A stretch of DNA of 10,205 nt from positions 1-10,205 of the forward strand of contig JAKLIE010000026.1 in assembly GCA_022709775.1 (NCBI GenBank), in the 5' to 3' direction. This document shows, piece after piece, positions 1 through 6,175 of this stretch (the stretch's first letter is position 1; the number at the start of each line of letters is the position of its first letter). Made by a program: the position numbers and the translations under genes. A model generated the notes under the pieces. That model did not search any database. It saw nothing but the letters and a program-made list of their open reading frames with translations, and was not told the DNA's origin. The DNA is from Pseudomonadota bacterium (GTDB lineage: Bacteria > Pseudomonadota > Gammaproteobacteria > Burkholderiales > Casimicrobiaceae).

Positions 1-720
1 GCCTCGCTCGACGAGCGCGAGCACGCAGGCGAACGAGGAGCTCTCGATCGTCCCGAGGGGGGGATCCAGGCCCTCGGCCGCGAAGGTGTGCTCGAAGATG
101 TCGCGGCCGCTCTGTCCTCGACGATAGATCACCCAGTCGGCCGAAAGCAGGTCCGCCAGCTTCATCCTCTGCCGCTCGAACGGATGCCCCACGCGCACGG
201 CCGGCGCCACCTTGTCCTTGAGCAGGATCTCGAACGAGACGGTCTCGTCCTCCACCCACTCCGGCGCAAGGCAGATCGCGAAATCGAGGTCGCCGCTGCG
301 CACCGCCTTCAGGACGTCGGGATAGACGCCCTCCTGCAGTTGCAGCGACACCCGGGGGCGCGTCCGCTTGAACTCCAGCACCGCGCGCGGGAGGAGCGAC
401 ATCGCCACGGTCGGCGACGCGGCGATGCGAACCTCGCCGCTTCCCGAACCCAGGATGTTGTCGATGTCGTTGCGCGCCTCGCGCAACTCGGCCTCGATCG
501 ACTTCGCGCGTCCGATGATCGCGCGGCCCGCGGGCGTGGGCGTGACGCCCTGCGCCGTGCGATGCAGCAGCGGCACCCCGACCGCCTCCTCGAGCTGCTG
601 GATGCTCTTGGTCACCGAGGACTGCGACAGGAAGAGCGACTTGGCCGCCTGCCTCACCGTGCCCGCCTCCACCACCGCAACGAGGTGACGCAACTGGCTG
701 AGCTTCAGGGGGGCGGTCAT
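1..720 (-). CDS. LysR-type transcriptional regulator, C-terminus cut by window edge
   Basis: Reading the minus strand from the ATG at 720-718 gives 240 codons without a stop up to the left edge. The start is MTAPLKLSQLRHLVAVVEAG, followed by the winged helix-turn-helix of the LysR family (about residues 6-65), with the hallmark stretch AAKSLFLSQSSVTKSIQQLE and then GVPLLHRT and TPTPAGR. A linker helix leads into the periplasmic-binding-protein-like effector domain from about residue 92 (GEVRIAASPTVAMSLLP, later GDLDFAICLAPEW). Family members are about 300 residues, so roughly 60 C-terminal residues lie outside the window. It should be a cytoplasmic DNA-binding protein that senses a small molecule. 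It lies 229 bp downstream of the catabolic cluster on the same strand, so it could control that cluster, though LysR genes are more often divergent from their targets. No strong Shine-Dalgarno sequence precedes the ATG. Family assignment is sure; target and effector are unknown. Confidence 0.93.
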   Translation of the reverse strand, partial: MTAPLKLSQLRHLVAVVEAGTVRQAAKSLFLSQSSVTKSIQQLEEAVGVPLLHRTAQGVTPTPAGRAIIGRAKSIEAELREARNDIDNILGSGSGEVRIAASPTVAMSLLPRAVLEFKRTRPRVSLQLQEGVYPDVLKAVRSGDLDFAICLAPEWVEDETVSFEILLKDKVAPAVRVGHPFERQRMKLADLLSADWVIYRRGQSGRDIFEHTFAAEGLDPPLGTIESSSFACVLALVERG

Positions 721-734
721 GTCGGCAAGCGGAT

Positions 735-752
735 CGCCCCCTTCCGGGGGCG
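735..752 (-). promoter_or_regulatory. Short hairpin just upstream of the LysR start
   Basis: A perfect 7-bp inverted repeat (CGCCCCC / GGGGGCG) with a 4-base loop lies 14 bases upstream of the LysR ATG. In the transcript it includes the only G-rich stretch near the start, so it could mask ribosome access. There is no U tract, so it is not a typical intrinsic terminator. In such GC-rich DNA a short stem like this may be chance; functional meaning is speculative. Confidence 0.25.
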
Positions 753-870
753 CTGCCCGAAGCATACCGGCTGATATCCCGGCACGGGAAGGCCCGATGC
801 CCGGGTCCCGGACCGGCTACGCCTGCGCGACGGCTCGCCGCGTCGTCATCATGAACGATCTCCCGGTTCG

Positions 871-945
871 CGTCCGCACGGCGCTTCCGCCTCCCGCGCA
901 TCGCGGCGTTGACGCAGGTCGCGCGCCGGCCGCCCGGTGCGGACG
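871..945. repeat. Spaced 9-bp inverted repeat in the gap before LysR
   Basis: CGTCCGCAC at 871-879 is matched by its reverse complement GTGCGGACG at 937-945, separated by 57 bp. The pair lies directly after the stop of the pterin oxidoreductase gene, within the 229-bp gap (721-949) that otherwise shows no gene. It could be part of the 3' end structure of the upstream transcript or an operator, but the spacing is long and there is no U tract. Treated as a weak observation. Confidence 0.2.
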
Positions 946-949
946 GGCA

Positions 950-3130
950 TCACGACTCGCCGGGAAGCACCGGCGCGATGCGGCACAGCAGCCCTCGCAG
1001 ATGGTAGGTGCCCATCGCGGGATCGTAGGGCGGGCCGTTGCGCGTCAGGACGTTCGCGTTCGATCGCCAGACGCCGTGGTCCGGCCCCGGTTCCTCGGGG
1101 AACCACCAGCCGTGCTCGACGTGGACGACGCGGGGATCGATGCCGTCGGTCACCTTGGCCTTCTGCCGGATCCTGCCCCGCAGCGTCTCGATCCAGACCC
1201 AGTCGCCGTGCTTGATGCCCAGCGACGCCGCGGTCTGCGGATGCACCTCCATGATCGGGTTCGGGTGGGCGCGGCGCAGCGCCCGGATCTGGCGGTGCTC
1301 GGAGTTGAAGAAGAACGGGATCCGCGCACCCGACGTGAGCACCAGCGGGAAGTCCTTCGCGACGTCGGGCGTGGCCAGAGGGCTCTCGGGCGGCTCCTCG
1401 TAGTACGGCAGCGGGTCGTAGCCCATCGCCTCGAGCCGGGTCGAATAGAGCTCGAGCTTGCCGGTCGGCGTCTTGAAGCCCTTGTCCCGGTACTTGTGGA
1501 AGCGCATCGGCATGTCGAGGAAGCCGCGCTCCCGCAGCTCGTCCAGCGGCATGCCGCACCCGCGCGCCAGCTGGTCTCCGAGCACGACGTCCAAGTCCTC
1601 GGTGCCGACCGGCAAGTTCATCTTGCGCGCCAGTTCGATGAAGATCTCCTCGTCGGCCTTGCACTCGCCGATGCGGACCGCCTTGCGCTGGGCGAGGACG
1701 ACGTTGCCCGCGATCGTCGGCAGCGCGGCGAGCTGGTCGAGCTCGGGCCAGGACGCAGCCGGCAGCACGATGTCGGCGAGCTCGCAGGTGGGCGTCATGA
1801 AGAGGTCCGCCACGACGAGCAGGTCCAGCTTCATCAGCGCCTCGTACGCCTGTTTCGCGTTGCCGAAGGTCGTGAGCGTGTTGTTGCCGAACACGAGGAA
1901 CGCCTTGACCGGATACGGGTCGCCGTCGCGCATCGCCGAGAGCAGCGTGGGAATGTGCGCGGCGGGCAGGTCCGCCCCCTCGCCCGCGAGCATCTTGAAC
2001 CGGTCCGCGCCGAGCCGCTTCGCGCTCATCTCCGGCGTGAGGTTCTCGATCAGGCTCGGAAAGCGTCCGAGCCCGTGCATGCCGAAGACCCAGCCACCGG
2101 GCACGTCGACGTTGCCGGTCAGCGCCGGCAGCATCGAGATCGCCCGCACCGTCTGGATGGTGTTGGGCGTGTGCTCGATGGCGCAGCCCCACTCCATCAT
2201 CGACGGCTTCGTCGCCGCGTAGAGCCGCGCGGCGGCCCGGATCTTCTCCGCCGGCACCCACGTGATCGGCGCCGCCCACTCGGGGCTGTAGCGCTTCACG
2301 CGCTCGGAGAGCGCCTCGAAGCCGTGCGTCCACTCGGCAACGAACGCGGCGTCGTAGAGCTTCTCCTCGATGATCGCGTGCAGCATCGCGAGCGCCAGCG
2401 CGTCGTCGGTGCCGGGACGCAGCTGCAGCCACAGGTCCGCCTCCTTCGCGAGCTCGGTTCGCCGCGGGTCGACGACGATCGTCTTCGGCTTGCCCGCGAG
2501 CGAATCGCGCACGACGAACCGCGTCTCGCCGTCGGGACCCGAGTTCATCGGGTTGTGTCCCCAGTAGACGATGCACTCGGGCTTCGTCCCGCTCGTGAAG
2601 TCGTTGACCGGCAGGTCGCCGAACGTGAGGATCGTCGTGTTGATGCGCGGGTGGAAGCACTGCGCGAAACCCGGTTCGCACCAATTAGGCGTGCCCAGCG
2701 CATGGCCGAACCGCGAGACCCACCGGATGTGATGCCGGCCGGTTCCGGTTCCCAGGGCGATCGCCTGCGCGCCGTGCTCGTCCTTGATCGCCTGGAGTCG
2801 CCGCGCGATCTCGTCCAGCGCCTCGTCCCAGCTGATGCGTTCCCATTTTCCTTCGCCGCGCGCGCCTGTGCGGCGCATCGGGTACTTCAGGCGGTCCGGG
2901 TGGTAGACGATGTCGAGCGTCGACGTGCCGATCGGGCACAGCCGACCTTTGTTGAGCGGCGACGTGCGGTCCCCTTCGACCTTGACCAGGCGGCCGTCCA
3001 CGACGTGCAGGTTCACGCCGCAACCGCCGTGGCAGCTGCGACACACGCTCTTGAGGATCGTCTTGTTCGACGCTGCGGCGCTCGCCTCTCCTGCCGGAAT
3101 CGTCGCGGTCGCGCCAGTCGGGTTGTCCAT
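950..3130 (-). CDS. Molybdopterin/tungstopterin enzyme of the DMSO reductase superfamily, acetylene-hydratase-like
   Basis: This 726-residue protein has the full architecture of a bis-pterin enzyme. The N-terminal [4Fe-4S] site has Cys30, Cys33, Cys37 and Cys65 (CRSCHGGC, later GRLCPIG). WERISWDEALDEIA is at about 96-109 and the metal-ligand region LGTPNWCEPGFAQC at 145-158. Cys158 is at the usual Mo/W ligand position; Cys151 is nearby. VVDPRRTE marks the dinucleotide-binding part, MTPTCELADIVLPAA a further pterin segment, and the C-terminal pterin domain runs from about residue 600. Length and several motifs (PNW, GKLELYS, GYDPLPYYEEP) resemble the roughly 730-residue acetylene hydratase as I remember it. 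The catalytic Asp after the second cluster Cys is His34 here, and the usual Lys after the fourth Cys is Ile67. There is no twin-arginine signal, so it should be cytoplasmic. No iron-sulfur or membrane partner gene adjoins it. It is 22 bp downstream of E3 with a good AGGAG site. The reaction is unknown; the superfamily is certain. Confidence 0.9.
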   Translation of the reverse strand: MDNPTGATATIPAGEASAAASNKTILKSVCRSCHGGCGVNLHVVDGRLVKVEGDRTSPLNKGRLCPIGTSTLDIVYHPDRLKYPMRRTGARGEGKWERISWDEALDEIARRLQAIKDEHGAQAIALGTGTGRHHIRWVSRFGHALGTPNWCEPGFAQCFHPRINTTILTFGDLPVNDFTSGTKPECIVYWGHNPMNSGPDGETRFVVRDSLAGKPKTIVVDPRRTELAKEADLWLQLRPGTDDALALAMLHAIIEEKLYDAAFVAEWTHGFEALSERVKRYSPEWAAPITWVPAEKIRAAARLYAATKPSMMEWGCAIEHTPNTIQTVRAISMLPALTGNVDVPGGWVFGMHGLGRFPSLIENLTPEMSAKRLGADRFKMLAGEGADLPAAHIPTLLSAMRDGDPYPVKAFLVFGNNTLTTFGNAKQAYEALMKLDLLVVADLFMTPTCELADIVLPAASWPELDQLAALPTIAGNVVLAQRKAVRIGECKADEEIFIELARKMNLPVGTEDLDVVLGDQLARGCGMPLDELRERGFLDMPMRFHKYRDKGFKTPTGKLELYSTRLEAMGYDPLPYYEEPPESPLATPDVAKDFPLVLTSGARIPFFFNSEHRQIRALRRAHPNPIMEVHPQTAASLGIKHGDWVWIETLRGRIRQKAKVTDGIDPRVVHVEHGWWFPEEPGPDHGVWRSNANVLTRNGPPYDPAMGTYHLRGLLCRIAPVLPGES

Positions 3131-3136
3131 CGGTGG

Positions 3137-3141
3137 CTCCT
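3137..3141 (-). promoter_or_regulatory. Ribosome binding site of the pterin oxidoreductase gene
   Basis: AGGAG (CTCCT on the plus strand) sits 6 bases before the ATG at 3130-3128. It supports that start, which leaves a loosely conserved leader of about 29 residues before the first cluster cysteine. It lies in the 22-bp gap after the E3 stop, consistent with translation from a shared transcript. Confidence 0.7.
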
Positions 3142-3152
3142 GCCTTCGTGGC

Positions 3153-4550
3153 TCAATGATGCAACGGGCGGCCCAGAGCCTGCAGCACCGATTCGTGCAT
3201 GGCTTCGGACAGCGTGGGATGCGGGAAGACCGTGTGGGCGAGCTCGGCTTCGGTCGCCTCGGCCGACATGGCGACGGCGAATCCCTGGATCAGCTCGGTC
3301 ACGTCCGAACCGATCAGGTGCGCGCCGAGGAGCTCGCCCGTCCGGGCGTCGAACACCGTCTTGACCATGCCCTCGTCCTGCCGCATCGCGATCGCCTTTC
3401 CGCTGGCGGCGAACGGAAACGAACCGATTCGCACGGCGATGCCCCGCAGCCGCGCCTTGTGCTCGGTCAGGCCGATGCTGGCCACCTGCGGATGCGCATA
3501 GGTGCACGCCGGAATGCGGTTCGCATCCAGCGGCGCCACGTGCGCGACCCCGGCGATCTTCTCGACGCAGATCACCGCCTCGTGGCTCGCCTTGTGCGCG
3601 AGCCACGGCGGCGCCGTGAGGTCGCCGATCGCGTAGACGCCGGGCTCGCCGGTCTCGAGCCACGGGCCCACGACGACGTGGCCGCGGTCGAGCTCCACGC
3701 CGGTCCCCTCGAGCCCGAGGCCTTCCGTGTTGGCCTCGATGCCGACGGCGCTGATCACGCGCTCGATACGGACCTCGCTCGCTCCCGCGGGGCCGCGCAG
3801 CGTCGCGGTGACGCCTTCGTCGTCGAGGCGCAGCGAATCCACCACGGTCCCGGTGTGCACGCGCATGCCCCGGCGCTCGAAGGCCTTCCGCGCGAGCGCG
3901 CAGATCTCGTGGTCCTCGTTGGGCAGGACCCGGTCGGCCGCCTCGGCGAGCGTCACCTCGCTGCCGAGGCTGCGGTAGAAGCTCGCGAACTCGACGCCGA
4001 TCGCGCCGGCGCCGACGACGAGGATCGACGCCGGCAGCGCCCGCGGCGTCATCGCATCGCGATAGCTCCACACCCGCACGCCGTCGGGCTCGAGACCCGG
4101 CAGCACGCGCGGCCGCGCGCCGGTCGCGAGGATGACGCGGGGCGCGGCGAGCTCGCTGCGCGCACCGTCGCGGCCGGTCACTTCGACCGTGCGCGGCGCC
4201 GACAGGCGACCTCGTCCCTCGACGACCGTCACCGCACTCCTGCGCAGCAGCCCGCGCACGCCCGATTGCAGCCGCGCGGCGACCGCTCGCGACCGCGCGA
4301 CGATCGCCTCGAGGTCGTGCGAGACGCCTTCCACGCGAACGCCGTACGCCGCAGCGTCGCGCACCAGGTCCAGCACTTCGGCGGAGCGCAGCAGTGCCTT
4401 GGTCGGGATGCATCCCCAGTTGAGGCAGACGCCTCCCAGATGCTCGCGCTCGACCAGCGCGACCTTCATCCCGAGCTGCGAGGCGCGCAGCGCGGCGACG
4501 TACCCTCCCGGGCCACCGCCGATCACGATCAGGTCGTGGTTCTTCGTCAT
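3153..4550 (-). CDS. lpdA: Dihydrolipoamide dehydrogenase, E3 component
   Basis: A 465-residue flavoprotein disulfide reductase of normal length. It should reoxidise the dihydrolipoyl arm of E2 and pass the electrons through FAD to NAD+ in the cytoplasm. The FAD-binding fold opens with IGGGPGGYVAALRA (residues 10-23). The redox-active disulfide is Cys42/Cys47 in GGVCLNWGCIPTK. The NAD-binding domain has VVGAGAIGVEFASFYRSLGS with an acidic residue after the second strand (TLAEA), typical for NAD+. A second FAD motif is GVYAIGDLTAPPWLAHKASH. The interface domain ends in HPTLSEAMHE with the catalytic pair His444/Glu449. It has no lipoyl domain of its own. The ATG lies 7 bp after the E2 stop, and a GAGG site overlaps that stop. 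Being in the cluster, it is probably the dedicated E3 of this complex, not the housekeeping copy. The symbol is generic; this may be a paralogue such as an acetoin-type E3. Confidence 0.95.
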   Translation of the reverse strand: MTKNHDLIVIGGGPGGYVAALRASQLGMKVALVEREHLGGVCLNWGCIPTKALLRSAEVLDLVRDAAAYGVRVEGVSHDLEAIVARSRAVAARLQSGVRGLLRRSAVTVVEGRGRLSAPRTVEVTGRDGARSELAAPRVILATGARPRVLPGLEPDGVRVWSYRDAMTPRALPASILVVGAGAIGVEFASFYRSLGSEVTLAEAADRVLPNEDHEICALARKAFERRGMRVHTGTVVDSLRLDDEGVTATLRGPAGASEVRIERVISAVGIEANTEGLGLEGTGVELDRGHVVVGPWLETGEPGVYAIGDLTAPPWLAHKASHEAVICVEKIAGVAHVAPLDANRIPACTYAHPQVASIGLTEHKARLRGIAVRIGSFPFAASGKAIAMRQDEGMVKTVFDARTGELLGAHLIGSDVTELIQGFAVAMSAEATEAELAHTVFPHPTLSEAMHESVLQALGRPLHH

Positions 4551-4557
4551 GCCGCCC

Positions 4558-5787
4558 TCACGCCAGCAGGGACAGCGGCGCTTCGACGAGGCGCCGCAAG
4601 GCCCCCATGAATTCGGCGCCCAGCACGCCGTCGACCAGCCGGTGATCGGCCGACAGCGTGCAGGTCGTCAGCGTCGCGACCGCGAGCGCGCCGTCGCGAA
4701 CGACCGCGCGCTGCTCGGAGGCGCCGACGGCGAGAATGCAGGACTGCGGCGGGTTGACGATGGCGGAGAACTCGCGGATGCCGTACATCCCGAGGTTCGA
4801 GATCGTGAAGCTTCCGCCCTGGATCTCGTGCGCCTTGAGCGGGCCCGCGCGCGCGCGCTCGGCGAGCGCCCTGATCTCGGCGCCGATCGTGCGCAGGCTC
4901 TTCGCGTCAGCGCCGCGGACGATGGGCGTGACCAGGCCGCCGGGCGTGGCCACGGCGACGCTGACGTCGACGCCGGCATGGCGCTGCACGGCATCGTCGC
5001 TCCACGAGGCGTTGATCGCCGGGACTTCCTTCAGCGCAAGCGCCACGGCCTTCACGAGGAAGTCGTTCAGCGACGGCTTGAATCCTGCCTGGGCCTCGAG
5101 CGCAGCGCGCAGCACGAGCAGCGCACCGACGTCGCAGTCGATCGTCAGGTAGAAGTGCGGGATCGACTGCTTGGACTGGGTCAGCCGCTGGGCAATCGAC
5201 CGTCGCATCGCGGTGTGCGGCACGCTCGATCCCGCCGCGCGCTCGCCGATAACCGTGCCCGACGTCGCCGCCGTGGCAGCCGCCGTCACCGCGGCCGGCG
5301 CCGGCGCGTGCTTCGCCGCCTGCTCCACGTCGACCTTCACGATGCGCCCGTTGGGGCCGCTGCCGCGGATCGCCGCGAGATCGATCCGCCCCATCGCAGC
5401 GACCCTGCGCGCCAGCGGGCTCGCCGCGATGCGGTTCGCCGCGGGCGCCGCGACCGCCGCGACGGCGGCGACCGCGGGAGGCGGCGCAAGACCCTTCGAC
5501 GCGGGCGTCGCGGAATCCGCCGCACGCAGCGCGCCCGGATCCTCGCCCGCGACCGCGATGAGCCCGATGACGGCGCCCGCCTTGACGCGCTGTGCGCCGT
5601 CCGGCGCGAGGATCGTCGCGAGCACGCCGTCGCCGGGGGCGGGGACGTCCACCAGCGCCTTGTCGGTCTCGATCTCGAGCAGCACCGCGTCCTTGCGGAT
5701 CGCATCGCCCGGCTTCACCGCCCAGCGGGCGATGTTGCCCTCGGTCATGTCGCCCCCGGTGGACGGCATCAGGATCTCGATCGGCAT
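4558..5787 (-). CDS. Dihydrolipoamide acyltransferase, E2 component
   Basis: A 409-residue E2 with the three standard parts. One lipoyl domain (about residues 2-80) carries Lys43 in EIETDKALVDV, the site for lipoate attachment. The peripheral subunit-binding domain (about 119-156, IAASPLARRVAAMGRIDLAA) should hold E1 and/or E3. Ala/Pro-rich linkers (about 95-118 and 157-180) flank it. The catalytic domain (about 185-409) ends with DHRLVDG, giving His382 and Asp386 of the acyl-transfer site. It moves the acyl group made by E1 from lipoate to CoA and forms the core of the complex. The ATG at 5787 has GGGAG 7 bases upstream, 19 bp after the VOC stop. Family members serve pyruvate, branched-chain 2-oxoacids or acetoin. 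Sequence inspection does not fix the acyl group, and no gene symbol is given for that reason. Confidence 0.94.
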   Translation of the reverse strand: MPIEILMPSTGGDMTEGNIARWAVKPGDAIRKDAVLLEIETDKALVDVPAPGDGVLATILAPDGAQRVKAGAVIGLIAVAGEDPGALRAADSATPASKGLAPPPAVAAVAAVAAPAANRIAASPLARRVAAMGRIDLAAIRGSGPNGRIVKVDVEQAAKHAPAPAAVTAAATAATSGTVIGERAAGSSVPHTAMRRSIAQRLTQSKQSIPHFYLTIDCDVGALLVLRAALEAQAGFKPSLNDFLVKAVALALKEVPAINASWSDDAVQRHAGVDVSVAVATPGGLVTPIVRGADAKSLRTIGAEIRALAERARAGPLKAHEIQGGSFTISNLGMYGIREFSAIVNPPQSCILAVGASEQRAVVRDGALAVATLTTCTLSADHRLVDGVLGAEFMGALRRLVEAPLSLLA

Positions 5788-5806
5788 GGCGGGTCTCCCG
5801 GAGGGG

Positions 5807-6175
5807 TCAGTCGGCGGGACGGGTTGGGTGCCACGGGCGGGAGGACGTCTCCCGCCCGCTGCCCTTGCCCTGCGGAAAGCTCACGAGCTCGTGTTGCATG
5901 CCCCGAGGGCTCATCGTGCGGCGGGGGACGTCGATCTGCGCCTGTCTCCGGTCACCGTCCTTCGCGAACGGGCCCGGCTCGTGGAACGGCTCGCCGCCGA
6001 TCACGTCGACGACGAACCGCACGGCCTCGTCGAGGTCCGGCACGGTGAACCCGACGTGATCGGTGCCGCGCAGCCCGCGCATTCCCGCCGCCGTCGCGGC
6101 GCGGCGCGCGGGCGTCCGACGGCCTGCGTGCCGCGCGCCAGGACTGGCGTCGTCGGGGCGCCCCTTCGACGTCAT
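5807..6175 (-). CDS. VOC-family (glyoxalase-fold) protein with internal deletion, possible pseudogene
   Basis: The ATG at 6175-6173 overlaps the E1 stop (ATGA) and gives 122 residues. A second start, Met32 at 6082-6080, follows a GGCGGGA stretch and begins the recognisable domain directly: MRGLRGTDHVGFTVPDLDEA, with a potential metal-binding His40. The first beta-alpha-beta unit runs to about residue 73 (GGEPFHEPGPFAKDG). From about residue 88 the text is SPRGMQHELVSFPQGKG and then WHPTRP, which looks like the extreme C-terminal end of the same family (from memory, SPWGMQ.ELVS.P.GK followed by a WHP ending). About 65-80 residues that normally join these parts, including the second repeat and other metal ligands, are absent. 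The reading frame is kept. A normal member is about 160-180 residues. Intact relatives would act in isomerisation, epimerisation or detoxification of small carbonyl compounds. This copy is probably not catalytically active unless it assembles in an unusual way. Its place between E1 and E2 keeps it co-transcribed. Confidence 0.7.
   Translation of the reverse strand: MTSKGRPDDASPGARHAGRRTPARRAATAAGMRGLRGTDHVGFTVPDLDEAVRFVVDVIGGEPFHEPGPFAKDGDRRQAQIDVPRRTMSPRGMQHELVSFPQGKGSGRETSSRPWHPTRPAD

Noticed and set aside
850..949. Intrinsic terminator after the pterin oxidoreductase gene
   Set aside because: GC-rich inverted repeats exist, but none is followed by a run of U on the transcribed strand.
950..3130. 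Naming the gene as acetylene hydratase
   Set aside because: The catalytic Asp and the Lys near the cluster are replaced, so the specific function cannot be assigned despite overall resemblance.
719..3364. Plus-strand open frame of 881 codons opposite the pterin oxidoreductase
   Set aside because: It is very rich in Arg, Ala, His and Asp with no recognisable domain, lies opposite a clear gene, and is the expected antisense shadow of GC-rich third codon positions. Other long plus-strand frames across 2910-10138 were set aside for the same reason.
5440..5500. Repeated GCC/GCG tract as a possible satellite repeat
   Set aside because: It encodes the Ala-rich flexible linker of E2 and is explained by protein composition.
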